Source: an uncultured Lachnospiraceae bacterium (GTDB lineage: Bacteria > Bacillota > Clostridia > Lachnospirales > Lachnospiraceae). From it: a stretch of 64,000 bases of DNA. The stretch spans positions 248,001 through 312,000 of the forward strand of contig CAMOWK010000001.1 in NCBI GenBank assembly GCA_946628415.1. Direction: 5' to 3'. Made by a program: the position numbers and the translations under genes. The notes below the pieces were generated by a model. That model did not search any database. It saw nothing but the letters and a program-made list of their open reading frames with translations, and had not been told where the DNA came from. Below are positions 27,709 to 36,712 of this stretch, piece after piece (the first letter of the stretch is position 1; each line of letters starts with the position of its first letter).

Positions 27709-30700
27709 TCACATTCTTTTTCTCCAGCGTTTTCCTCTTAGAATAACAACACTTCCGACAAGTGCTGTGCATGAAATAATAAACATGATATGAAGCGGAG
27801 TTTTATCACCTGTCCCGGGTGTTTTTGGCGTTCCCGGAGTTTTTGGTGTATTCGGCGTCTTTGGTGTATCAGGTGTCTTTGGTGTGTCCGGTGTATTCGG
27901 CGTCTTTGGCACTTCCGGTGTTTCAGTTATTGTTACCGTCTGATCCTCATCATTTATATCAGCATGAACTGCAACCGGTAATACCCCTTCATCCGGTATC
28001 AACTCTTCAAATGCAACAATGCTTACATTCTGAAGTTTAAGTAAAACAGCATTAAACTTAAAATTAACATCAACCATACCTGCTCCCGTACTTGAAGCCT
28101 CGAATTCTGATACCCCCGCTATTTCATTTCCATTCTCATCCTTAAGGCTTTCTCCGGTGTTTTTATTCATAAGCTTTCCTTGCAAAGTATACTTTTTCCC
28201 CGGAATAAGATTTTTATATGCCACACTGTCAACCAGTGTAACTTCTTCGTCAGGAACTACCGTATGTGATACATTTTCTTTACCAAGAAGAGTTGTTCTT
28301 ATTTCAGGCACAGTAAGTTCCTGATCTTTATCTTCCAAATCGCTGTGAGATGCAATCAGCGTCCCGGCGGAATTATACAGTTCTTCAAATATAACTATAC
28401 TTTTTCCTTTTAATCCATCCTGCATATCTTCCGGTATTTCAAATGAAACATTTTCATTTCCATCGTACGACTCCTCTTCTCCTTCAACCGTAAATACAGT
28501 CTCACCGGTAAGACCTTTTCCGTTTATAATAAGCGCTTCTTTAGTTTCCTTGTCCATAACCGTGCCTTTTAAAGTATATGTATCAGGAACAAGATTCTCA
28601 TAATAGACAGTGTCTGTAAACCTGCCCTCCGAACTAAGCAGTTCATTTCTGTCTTCCGTGCCTTTTGCCCTTGTCTTTATTACAGGCATATACGTTGTCT
28701 GACCTCCGAAATTGATATCTTCATGAACGAAAAGCGTAACATCATCCGATTTTTCTTTTACGTCCTCAAATATAACAATCTTTCTGGACTCAAGTGGTAT
28801 ACCCGATGCGTCAAAAGTGAGTTTTACATCAACAGTTCCATCTTCACTTTCAGGAACAAATTCCTCAGTTCCTGTTACAGGAAGTCCGTCTGAGCCTATA
28901 AGCTTCATTTCCTCGATTTCTGAATCAGTGTAGTCATCCCTTTCGTCATCCGGTCTTACATAAAGCGTTCCCGTAACTTCATAAGTTTTACCGACCTCAA
29001 GCCCCGTATAATTAACCGAGTCAACTATTGTAACTATCCCAAGTGAGTTTATGCTTTTACTGCCATCAGAAGATTTTGCAAATGTACCGCCATCAGGGGT
29101 TCTTACCGTCTGGTCAGCGTCATTCTTATCCGCGTGAACTATCGGGAACTCTACGCTCTTATCATCGGTACCGGGATAATACTTTTCAAATTTTCCGCTG
29201 CTTATGTCCGATTCGGAAACATTTCCAAGATATAGGCTTTCAAATACCACAAATGTTCTGCCCTGTATCCCTTTAAGATTAAGTCCTTCAAATTTCACCT
29301 CAACCTCTTTACTTGCACTGTACGGGGATGTGTCGCCACTACCGTCTACTTTGAAGCTCTTCCTTGCGCTTGCAAATTCACTGAGTTCTCCATCCTCATT
29401 AATCATCATAAGCTTTCCTATAAGTGTATAGGTCTCACCATATTTAAGCTTCTTCATAGTGCAGAGATCAGTAAGAACCTGATTGTCCGATGCAGGAAGT
29501 ACCTTCGTTCTACTATTTGCAGTTTCTATAAATGCTTTTGTGCCTAAAGTCGGTCTTTCAACCTTTACAGGAATATTTGAGACAGAAATCTGAACTACTG
29601 ACGTTTCATTATGATTTACTCCTTCTGAAAGACTTTGATAATAAGAAATAGCTCTTCCGAGTCTTCCTTCCTTTGCGCCATAAGCCGCAAAATGCTGTGC
29701 TCCCGCCAGATATTCGTGATTATAGTAAAATGTATTTTTATCGGTCTCGGACATTTTATCCCAGACTACTGTTTTTATATCCTTATTGCTACCGTAATAA
29801 TATGCCGTATCAAAGGCATACGAACCGAGTCTATGCTCTGTATTTCCCGAACCATACTTAACAAAGTGCATAAATGCATTGTAATCCGACATTTTACCGA
29901 TAGCTTCTTTACCGTATATCTCCTTATACTGCTTCGGATCGAATGCATATTGATAAACCTTACCGGCATAGTTAATGTCGCTTGGCTTTGCATTTTTTAT
30001 AATCACATTAAAGCCTGCTTTCCCCTGCTCTGTTAATAGATAGTTTTTGGGAACCGTTGTCTCTTTAACTAAATATCTTCCGTCTTTAAGTCCGGTAAGT
30101 CTTCCGAATCCGTTTACGCCCGGCTTTATAGTACCGACGCTTTCACCCCGAGAATCATAGACTGTAAAAACTGCGCCATTAACCGGTTCAGCCTTGCTTT
30201 TAGAGGAATGCTTATATATTTCTATCATTCCGGCAGGCTCTTCGAAATCTATTGGAAATACATATACATTCTGAGTAAAGACTCCCTTTCCGTCCGCAGG
30301 TCTGTAAACAGGTGTACTGCTGTGTTTATCGTACTGATATCCGTTTCCTGCATATATGGAAATATGAATGTCATTTCCTGTGTTATCCGGCCAGTAAATG
30401 ATCATATCTCCTGCCTTTATCTTATTCTGATTTTCATATTCCCTAAGCTTTCCCTGAATAGCTGCGGGACTGCTTAAATTTCCAAGATAATAATGATTTA
30501 TATATGCCTGGTTCTGCTGAAGATATCTAGCGAACCACGCAAGATTGGCAAGGTTTTTATACCTTGTATTCATGTATGTTCCGTCATACGGGAATTTTGA
30601 TTTAATCCCCCCTATCGTATTATCCGATCCCGTTCCGTTATTTTTTTGATCTGTATAATAAAGCGCCGAAAGCACAAATCCCGTACAGTTATATCCGACT

Positions 30701-32247
30701 CCGGAATTAGCCCCGGAAAGCTGATTTCCGCTTTTACTGCAGTTAAAACTTTTGTATGCCGCCGAATCATCCGTTTCCCATCCCGAATACGATATAGATA
30801 CTCCTTTATAATAAGCCGCATCATAATTAAGTCCTGCAGTCTTATTAGATACTATCCAGTTTATAAGAGATTCTCTCGTTACATTTAATCCAAGAAAATC
30901 TGTAAATGACATTTTGTCTGTAACATCTTCCATCATGCCGAGCGACGACCTTGCTATATCAAACATCTCATCACCGGTAATAATAGTTAGTATGTCCTCA
31001 TCATAGTCATATACAAATATATCCTCGTTCTTCGACTCATCCTTCAATAGTTTACCTGCAAATCTTGCCGAAGCTTCGGATGTGGAAGATGCAACAACAT
31101 AGTAATCCACTGTTCGACCGAAGTTAGAGCTCTTTATAATTTCTTTTCCGTTGCAGGCTCCGATAATAACTGCCTCATCAACTCCACCCGGTACAAAGTA
31201 TCCGGCATTTGAGCCATTATTCCCGGCAGCTCCTACTACTTTGATCCCTTTTAGATGGGCTTCCCTGATAACATCCGCAACCTGGCTGTTTTTACTGCTT
31301 CCAAGTGCCGAAAAAGCAAGCAGTATAATATCAGCCTTTGACTCTATCGCATAACGGATTGCGGCATATATATCCGAGGGTTTTCCTTTTCCGTTTTTAT
31401 CAAGAGCCTTTATGGATAAAACCGACGCATCCTTTTCTTCTTCTTTTATAAACCTGTACATATCGGTTCCATGCCCATTATCATCGGCAGGACTATCACC
31501 TATAACAGAAACACTTCCGATAAGCCCCTTTTCATTTACCCCCGTATCGATAAGGGCAATCACCTTTTTACTTTTCATGGCATGCTTATCAACATCTCGA
31601 TCTATATCATCAACAATATCACCAAGAATAGTAATCGCATCATTCAAATCTGCAGAACCCGGCGTCTGTTCCTCATCAGATTTATCTGCAGGCTTATCAT
31701 CAGCTACATTGAATATCTCCTCATCTTTTTCAACTATATCCGCCGCTTCCATATAGTAGTTATAGCCTTTGTCCCTGTCGTCTTCCGTTTCATAGCCTAT
31801 AAGATATACATTTTCGTAATTTGATATAACATGCCCGCTCGTTAAAATGCTCTCATTATCCGTACCAACAAGCAGTCTGTATATGTAGTCTTTTTTCGTA
31901 CTATCTTCACCACCATCCGAACCATCAATTCCATCCTCTGCTCCCGATACGTCTTCTGAAGCTGCATCACAGGGTGTAACACGTCCCCCGGATTCAGTCT
32001 CTCCGCTTGGCATTGTCTGTTCCCCGGATGCAGTCTGTCCGCCCAGCGCATTTTGTTCACGGGTTTTAGTCTGTTCCCCGGATGTGGTCTGTTCCCCACT
32101 CACAACATTTCCGGCAGCACCTTTACCGGCTTTCTCTCCCCTTCCCATAACTGTCCCTGCATAAGTATCGACAGATAAAAATGACAGTACCATGGAAAAT
32201 AGCATTATCACTGCAAGTAACTCTCTTCTCTTCAAGATCCTTTTCAT
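27709..32247 (-). CDS. Secreted subtilisin/NlpC-like/SpaA/VaFE-repeat surface protein
   Basis: This 1512-residue protein has a signal peptide (1-30), an SGEQT-rich low-complexity segment (about 50-90), an S8 peptidase domain with Asp234 (LIDTG), His259 (NGHGT), Asn343 (GAAGNNGSN) and Ser390 (STSEASA), then an NlpC/P60-like domain with Cys521 (YNCTGF) and His628 (DIHISIYAGNG). A SpaA/prealbumin-like domain follows (about 672-755), then two EGR-type repeats (about 767-866) shared with the CAP protein, then four VaFE/ester-bond-type repeats (about 898-1440; VFESL, IFEDV, IFEEL, AFEEL each followed by H-x-D...Q-T). A TP-rich stalk (1446-1476), TPGTGD sorting-like motif, membrane helix and basic tail end it. 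It is probably wall-anchored by a sortase. Fusion of two hydrolase types in one adhesin-like chain is unusual. Confidence 0.88.
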   Translation of the reverse strand: MKRILKRRELLAVIMLFSMVLSFLSVDTYAGTVMGRGEKAGKGAAGNVVSGEQTTSGEQTKTREQNALGGQTASGEQTMPSGETESGGRVTPCDAASEDVSGAEDGIDGSDGGEDSTKKDYIYRLLVGTDNESILTSGHVISNYENVYLIGYETEDDRDKGYNYYMEAADIVEKDEEIFNVADDKPADKSDEEQTPGSADLNDAITILGDIVDDIDRDVDKHAMKSKKVIALIDTGVNEKGLIGSVSVIGDSPADDNGHGTDMYRFIKEEEKDASVLSIKALDKNGKGKPSDIYAAIRYAIESKADIILLAFSALGSSKNSQVADVIREAHLKGIKVVGAAGNNGSNAGYFVPGGVDEAVIIGACNGKEIIKSSNFGRTVDYYVVASSTSEASARFAGKLLKDESKNEDIFVYDYDEDILTIITGDEMFDIARSSLGMMEDVTDKMSFTDFLGLNVTRESLINWIVSNKTAGLNYDAAYYKGVSISYSGWETDDSAAYKSFNCSKSGNQLSGANSGVGYNCTGFVLSALYYTDQKNNGTGSDNTIGGIKSKFPYDGTYMNTRYKNLANLAWFARYLQQNQAYINHYYLGNLSSPAAIQGKLREYENQNKIKAGDMIIYWPDNTGNDIHISIYAGNGYQYDKHSSTPVYRPADGKGVFTQNVYVFPIDFEEPAGMIEIYKHSSKSKAEPVNGAVFTVYDSRGESVGTIKPGVNGFGRLTGLKDGRYLVKETTVPKNYLLTEQGKAGFNVIIKNAKPSDINYAGKVYQYAFDPKQYKEIYGKEAIGKMSDYNAFMHFVKYGSGNTEHRLGSYAFDTAYYYGSNKDIKTVVWDKMSETDKNTFYYNHEYLAGAQHFAAYGAKEGRLGRAISYYQSLSEGVNHNETSVVQISVSNIPVKVERPTLGTKAFIETANSRTKVLPASDNQVLTDLCTMKKLKYGETYTLIGKLMMINEDGELSEFASARKSFKVDGSGDTSPYSASKEVEVKFEGLNLKGIQGRTFVVFESLYLGNVSESDISSGKFEKYYPGTDDKSVEFPIVHADKNDADQTVRTPDGGTFAKSSDGSKSINSLGIVTIVDSVNYTGLEVGKTYEVTGTLYVRPDDERDDYTDSEIEEMKLIGSDGLPVTGTEEFVPESEDGTVDVKLTFDASGIPLESRKIVIFEDVKEKSDDVTLFVHEDINFGGQTTYMPVIKTRAKGTEDRNELLSSEGRFTDTVYYENLVPDTYTLKGTVMDKETKEALIINGKGLTGETVFTVEGEEESYDGNENVSFEIPEDMQDGLKGKSIVIFEELYNSAGTLIASHSDLEDKDQELTVPEIRTTLLGKENVSHTVVPDEEVTLVDSVAYKNLIPGKKYTLQGKLMNKNTGESLKDENGNEIAGVSEFEASSTGAGMVDVNFKFNAVLLKLQNVSIVAFEELIPDEGVLPVAVHADINDEDQTVTITETPEVPKTPNTPDTPKTPDTPKTPNTPKTPGTPKTPGTGDKTPLHIMFIISCTALVGSVVILRGKRWRKRM
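27808..27912 (-). repeat. Coding repeat for the Thr-Pro-x stalk
   Basis: Nine-base units encoding (N/D/K/G)TP are iterated about eleven times near the 3' end of the surface-protein gene, forming a proline-rich wall-spanning stalk just before the sorting-like motif. Such repeats are prone to length variation by slippage. Confidence 0.8.
31999..32100 (-). repeat. Coding repeat for the SGEQT segment
   Basis: Imperfect copies of a unit encoding SGEQT (GEQTTSGEQTKTREQ..., GGQTASGEQT) occur in the N-terminal region right after the predicted signal peptide. The segment is low-complexity and probably a flexible linker. Confidence 0.65.
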
Positions 32248-32304
32248 ATTTCTCCTCCGTTTCCTATCCCTATTAAACGGTTTTAATTACCGCCATGATT
32301 AAAT

Positions 32305-32369
32305 GAGTCTTTCACAAAGACTCCCGGAGAAATACAAGATACCTACTGTATAGTTTGGGATATACAGTA
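32305..32369 (-). promoter_or_regulatory. Leader hairpin and upstream inverted repeat of the surface-protein gene
   Basis: Two elements lie in the roughly 300-bp gap before the surface-protein start at 32247: a perfect 8-bp stem with 3-nt loop (GAGTCTTT at 32305-32312 with 32316-32323), and a 9-bp inverted repeat TACTGTATA (32344-32352) / TATACAGTA (32361-32369) with an 8-bp spacer. The second looks like an operator or overlaps the promoter region. The rest of the gap holds the GH25 terminator and no gene. Confidence 0.45.
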
Positions 32370-32453
32370 TCAGGGATGATAAGATTAAGCATTCTCATCT
32401 GATAAAAATTCTATCAGAACCATTCTTAAGTATTCAACGAATAAAGTGTGATA

Positions 32454-32489
32454 AAAAAAAGAAGAATGCTACGTTTTGTAGCACTCTTC
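32454..32489 (-). terminator. Intrinsic terminator after the GH25 gene
   Basis: A 12-bp stem (GAAGAATGCTAC at 32461-32472 with 32478-32489, one G-U pair on the minus strand), 5-nt loop and a run of seven T on the minus strand. It lies 60 nt past the GH25 stop codon. Confidence 0.92.
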
Positions 32490-32548
32490 CATTCTTTCAA
32501 TATTTAATCAACATAGAGTTAACAAAGTAATCAACCAGAGGCTGTTAT

Positions 32549-33724
32549 CTACTCATGAAACCATACATTTACATCACAGTTTCCCGAAACACCGCTCACA
32601 TTTCCTTCAGGCGTATACTGCATTCCTTCTATATGATACGGAAAATCCAGCAGTGAATAATTAGCAAGCCAGAACTGATATTTACCTATTCTGTCAATTT
32701 CAAACCTTGTCAGGAACCAGTTTCTGTTGGCATAGATCATTGGTGTATAACCTGCTTCCTTGATCGTTTCGCAGAAACCTACTATAGCATCAGTCCTTGC
32801 GGTATTATCGATGTTGTTGGCTCTTGCCGATTCGTCAGCATCAACATACTCTGTATCTATAGCTATAGGCATTGAAAGCTCGGCTCCGCCGATCTGACTG
32901 AGCACGTATTTTGCTTCTTCAACGCCCTCTTCATATGTAACAGCCTGAGTAAAGAAATAAACCCCGACATTAAGCCCCGCATCTCTCGCGCCGGCAAAAT
33001 TGGATGTAAAGTATTGATCGGCAACGATATTCGCATCTTCACCATAACCACGATAACCGGTTCTTATCATAACGCCCTCTACTCCGGACTCCTTAACAGC
33101 TGCCCAGTTAACGTCTTTGTTATAACTTGAAACGTCTATTACAGTTCCGTCACTTATCTCTTTTTCTCCTGTATAATGAACGTATTTCTTTCCATCAGGA
33201 ACACTGAATTCAGTTGCTATATCTTCGAATGCATTTCTCTCAACATTCGCACTTATCTTCTGATACTGACCTTCTACATAGACGTACGCCTTCTTCATGT
33301 ATCTTTCATGGTTATCATTTATAACATCTGCTATCGAATAATCAGCATCTAAATGAATGATATCACCAACAAGATCAGCAGAAATAGGCTCGCCTCTGTA
33401 AAGTCTTTTACTTATCTCGACATATGCAACACAAATGACTACTGCAAATACTATAAAGAAAAACCAGAGTTCAATCAGCTTTTTACGCTTCTGCTTTTTC
33501 ACGCTCTTTCCGGACATTTTCACCTGTCTGGAGTATGTCTCACCTTCCTCGTCCTCGTAGTCATCATATCCTTCATCATACTCATCCGGCTCATCGTCAT
33601 ACTCATCGTAGTACTCGTCATCATATTCATCATATTCATCGTAGTCATCATCATATCTGTATTTATCATGTGACTTGATGTAGCTGTAATCACCGTAATC
33701 TTTACTGTTTCTTTTCCCTGCCAT
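32549..33724 (-). CDS. Membrane-anchored GH25 muramidase with an acidic cytoplasmic tail
   Basis: The C-terminal half is a GH25 lysozyme domain (about residues 190-391): GTVIDVSSYN with Asp197, GVMIRTGYRGYG, NVGVYFFTQA, PIAIDTEYVD with the Asp290-x-Glu292 pair, and NCDVNVWFHE at the end. It should cleave MurNAc-GlcNAc bonds outside the membrane. The N-terminus has an extraordinary Asp/Glu/Tyr-rich stretch (about residues 22-62), then a basic patch (KKQKRKK) and a single transmembrane helix (about 84-102), giving a type II orientation with the acidic segment in the cytoplasm. The start overlaps the end of the ABC permease gene by 23 nt, implying co-expression. A strong terminator follows. Confidence 0.92.
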   Translation of the reverse strand: MAGKRNSKDYGDYSYIKSHDKYRYDDDYDEYDEYDDEYYDEYDDEPDEYDEGYDDYEDEEGETYSRQVKMSGKSVKKQKRKKLIELWFFFIVFAVVICVAYVEISKRLYRGEPISADLVGDIIHLDADYSIADVINDNHERYMKKAYVYVEGQYQKISANVERNAFEDIATEFSVPDGKKYVHYTGEKEISDGTVIDVSSYNKDVNWAAVKESGVEGVMIRTGYRGYGEDANIVADQYFTSNFAGARDAGLNVGVYFFTQAVTYEEGVEEAKYVLSQIGGAELSMPIAIDTEYVDADESARANNIDNTARTDAIVGFCETIKEAGYTPMIYANRNWFLTRFEIDRIGKYQFWLANYSLLDFPYHIEGMQYTPEGNVSGVSGNCDVNVWFHE

Positions 33725-35771
33725 CCTTTACTCCCAAAATAAGACTTCCGGTCACTGTAAACACTGCTCCGAGAAGCAGTATCACAAAAACCTCCTTAGC
33801 ATTATAAAACTCTTTTAGTAAAAATGGAATATATTTTCCAATCTTTTCCCCATGGTAGTATATGATAACCGATAATGCATTATTTGTAAAATGCATGATG
33901 ATCCCCGGGAAGATACTTCCCGATTTATATGCGGTATAACATATAGCGGCACCAAGAAGCGCGGTTGTAAAGAATCTTACAATACTCATATGATATACAC
34001 CAAATGTAATGGCAACTATAAGTATAGCAATAAGTGGTTTATACCTTCTTTTCATGGCAGAGAAAACAAATCCTCTGAACATCATTTCCTCGCATACCGC
34101 CGGAACAAATGCAACGACCAGAAGCGTCACCCAAAAGCCCTTATTAAGATAATCTTCCATTCCAACATTTACATTTTCCATCTCCGACGGAAAGAGATAT
34201 CCCAGAAGACTTGTAACGATCATTCCGATAAACAGAGCACCTAAAATAAGGAAAAAGCCGCCAATATAGTTCTTTAGTCCGGTTCTTCTTATCAGAAATG
34301 TATCGCGTATACTTCTTTTGGTATAAAGCGCATAAAGTACAGGAATACCGGCTATAATCAGAACCTGTGACAATGTAAGACCTATCATTCCGAGCCTCAG
34401 CTGAAGAAGTCCGCCGACATATATAAATACAACCATTACGAGCATGAGTATGAACCATGCATCGCCCACTAATGGCACTCCGCCCTTCTCCATATTTTTT
34501 CTTTTCTCGAAAAGATTAACAGAAATCCTTCCTTCATCAAAAAGAACCTTTTCACTTCTGTACAGCCTGCCCAGAATCAGTATTCCGAATACAGAATATG
34601 CTATGTTGGTAACTATGATAATGCCTATCATTTCATAATTAATCTTAAAAAGAAGAAGCTCTTTTATGACGAGTACAACATTTGCAACGGGTACCATGGC
34701 AAGTCCTTTTGTGAGTTTAAGATTAGGTATAAAACCAAGATACCCAGTCATTATAACAATGAGGGTGAGCGGAGTTATATAGTTGTTTGCTTCCTTCTGG
34801 GACTTGGCAAGCGATGTGATACACATGGACACCGCAGATAAAAACAGCGAAAAGCTGAGCGTTACAAGCATGATAAGCAAAAGAGACGGTATGAAATTCT
34901 GCCACTTAAACCCGGCAAAGAAATTATTCATTTCATTTTCATCCATAATGCCCGACAGGTAATTTATCATGAACGCTCCCATCCCTCCCATGGAGAGAAC
35001 ATTCAGAAATGCTGATATAACACCGATTATGGTTATGGTTATAAACTTGCTGAATATTATATCTCTGCCCGGTACAGGAAGTGAAAATGTCGTTTCAAGA
35101 GTTCCTCTTTCCTTTTCACCTACAGTCGTATCTATAGCCGGATACACAATTCCCGAAATAAGGCTCGTAATAAGAAAGAACGGTATGAGCTGACCAAGCA
35201 GGCTTCCGGCAGATTCTTCCTTGGTGGCGATATTTTCCGGCACTATACTAACAGGTGAGAGAACCTTTTCGGCATCCAGACCGTGTGAAGTGATAAGCCC
35301 CTCTATCTTCTCGTCTTTTATCTCTCTTATTAAAGAGTCAAAGACGTCATAACATCCCGTGGAATTGACCACCGAGCTGACATAGTAAAGTGTATAGACA
35401 TCCTTACCGTCTTTGCTGCCGTATATCACCGCTATGTCGATTGATTCATCGGAAAGACTCTTTTTAAAGTTGCTTATCTCACCAGCGTCAATAATCTTTA
35501 TATGAGTTGCGCCATCCTCATCATCGGCGTGCTTTTTGTTATACTCTTCAATCTTCGCATAGATGGGATCATCACTTTCCACTTTAAGATAAGCCCTGTA
35601 ATCCTGCCCTCTTCCGCTTGTAAGTATCATCGACATTACAAGCATTGCTACAAGGAAAATGATGGGATAAAGGAGAAGCGGTACCGCAAACATCATAACA
35701 ACAGTCTTGTGGTCTCTCATCACATCTCTCAGTTCTTTTTTAAGGAGCGCTTTCATGACTCTACTTCTCAT
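33702..35771 (-). CDS. NatB-type ABC exporter permease fused to a CPBP intramembrane protease
   Basis: Residues 1-410 resemble NatB/ABC-2 permeases: an N-terminal helix (about 23-50), a large extracellular loop, then a cluster of membrane segments with PAIDTTVGEKERGTLETTFSLP, the typical ABC-2 signature. Residues about 430-689 add further helices and a CPBP (Abi/CAAX protease) domain with EEMMFRG (Glu561-Glu562, Arg566), GVYHMS (His594) and MHFTNNAL. Such fusions occur in Firmicutes exporters. The ATG at 35771 has AGGAGG 6 nt upstream, inside natA. Substrate is unknown; Na+ efflux or peptide export with processing are the candidates. Confidence 0.9.
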   Translation of the reverse strand: MRSRVMKALLKKELRDVMRDHKTVVMMFAVPLLLYPIIFLVAMLVMSMILTSGRGQDYRAYLKVESDDPIYAKIEEYNKKHADDEDGATHIKIIDAGEISNFKKSLSDESIDIAVIYGSKDGKDVYTLYYVSSVVNSTGCYDVFDSLIREIKDEKIEGLITSHGLDAEKVLSPVSIVPENIATKEESAGSLLGQLIPFFLITSLISGIVYPAIDTTVGEKERGTLETTFSLPVPGRDIIFSKFITITIIGVISAFLNVLSMGGMGAFMINYLSGIMDENEMNNFFAGFKWQNFIPSLLLIMLVTLSFSLFLSAVSMCITSLAKSQKEANNYITPLTLIVIMTGYLGFIPNLKLTKGLAMVPVANVVLVIKELLLFKINYEMIGIIIVTNIAYSVFGILILGRLYRSEKVLFDEGRISVNLFEKRKNMEKGGVPLVGDAWFILMLVMVVFIYVGGLLQLRLGMIGLTLSQVLIIAGIPVLYALYTKRSIRDTFLIRRTGLKNYIGGFFLILGALFIGMIVTSLLGYLFPSEMENVNVGMEDYLNKGFWVTLLVVAFVPAVCEEMMFRGFVFSAMKRRYKPLIAILIVAITFGVYHMSIVRFFTTALLGAAICYTAYKSGSIFPGIIMHFTNNALSVIIYYHGEKIGKYIPFLLKEFYNAKEVFVILLLGAVFTVTGSLILGVKDGREKKQ

Positions 35772-36525
35772 CGATATCCTCCTTTCTTATGACTTCGTAA
35801 AATGCATCGCGGATGCTGTTTTTTCCTGTCTTTTCCTTTAATTCATCCGGCGTCATATTCAGAACTATTTTTGCATGATTCATAAGGAGTATCCTGTCGC
35901 ATAGATATTCTGCCTCTTCCATATAGTGGGTTGAATATATAATAGTCTTTCCCTTTTCTTTCTCCCCTTTCATAAATTCTATGATGGATGAGCTGCTTAT
36001 AATATCAAGTCCAAGAGTCGGCTCATCAAATATATATACTTCAGGACTGTGAATAAGACATCTTGCAATCGACGCCCTCTGGTTCTGTCCGGTTGACAGT
36101 TTTTCAAGCCTGTTATCGATGAATTCATCCATATTCAGAGTTTTTGAAATGTCATCTATCCTTTCAGAAAGTACATCTTCCGGTATTCCGTAGATTTCAC
36201 CAAATAGCTGCATCAGTTCTCTCGGGGAATTTCTCCTGTAGAGCTTTGTATTTCCCGAAAGATAGCCTATATGCCTTTTTATATCAAGAGGATCCATGTA
36301 GCTTTCCCCACCTATCTTATAAGTAATACTCCCCTCTGTCGGCTCCATAAGACTTGCGACCATACGAAGAAGCGTAGTCTTACCTGCACCATTAGGTCCC
36401 AGTATACCGACAATCTCACCATCATTTACATCAAACGAAACATTGTCCACAGCAAAAAAACTCTGCTTTTTATGATCTTTATCTGTTCTTATAAAAGACT
36501 TTCTTATATTCCTTACTTCAATCAT
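35761..36525 (-). CDS. ABC transporter ATP-binding protein (NatA-type)
   Basis: Walker A GPNGAGKTT (about residues 43-51), Q-loop region, ABC signature in LSTGQNQRASIARCL, Walker B VYIFDEPTLGLD and the H-loop in STHYMEEAEYLCDR are all present. The ATG at 36525 (254 aa) is supported by GGAG 8 nt upstream; an upstream extension to 36570 precedes this site and is rejected. The gene overlaps the permease by 11 nt. The pair plus GH25 form a likely three-gene operon, so the exporter may serve envelope metabolism. Confidence 0.94.
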   Translation of the reverse strand: MIEVRNIRKSFIRTDKDHKKQSFFAVDNVSFDVNDGEIVGILGPNGAGKTTLLRMVASLMEPTEGSITYKIGGESYMDPLDIKRHIGYLSGNTKLYRRNSPRELMQLFGEIYGIPEDVLSERIDDISKTLNMDEFIDNRLEKLSTGQNQRASIARCLIHSPEVYIFDEPTLGLDIISSSSIIEFMKGEKEKGKTIIYSTHYMEEAEYLCDRILLMNHAKIVLNMTPDELKEKTGKNSIRDAFYEVIRKEDIDEK

Positions 36526-36547
36526 ATTAATTCTCCGTAATATATGA

Positions 36548-36594
36548 AGAAGGCAATCACTCCGATTCAAAATTTGAACAAGAATGATTGCCTT
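36548..36594 (-). promoter_or_regulatory. Long stem-loop between the acyl-CoA ligase and natA
   Basis: A perfect 11-bp stem (GAAGGCAATCA at 36548-36558 with 36584-36594) encloses a 25-nt loop that contains its own palindrome TTCAAAATTTGAA (36565-36577). It lies just upstream of the natA ribosome-binding site and is followed by U-rich but interrupted sequence, so it could be a terminator for the ligase gene or a leader structure of natA. Confidence 0.5.
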
Positions 36595-36712
36595 CTCCCG
36601 TTACTTTATATATGTAACTAACCCCACTATAACAAAATGTATCCCTACGAATAATCAAATTATATCATAAATAATAAAAATGGCAAGCATTTTTAATCAA
36701 TTTGCACAAAAA

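Noticed and set aside
31412..31824. Plus-strand open frames opposite the surface-protease gene
   Set aside because: Antisense to a protein with strong domain evidence; composition matches reverse translation of the sense frame.
32248..32548. Riboswitch before the surface-protein gene
   Set aside because: I looked for c-di-GMP, SAM and other consensus cores and found none; only hairpins, an inverted repeat and the GH25 terminator are visible.
33535..33690. Possible CRISPR-like or tandem array
   Set aside because: The repetition is the codon pattern of the Asp/Glu/Tyr tail of the GH25 protein; there are no spacers.
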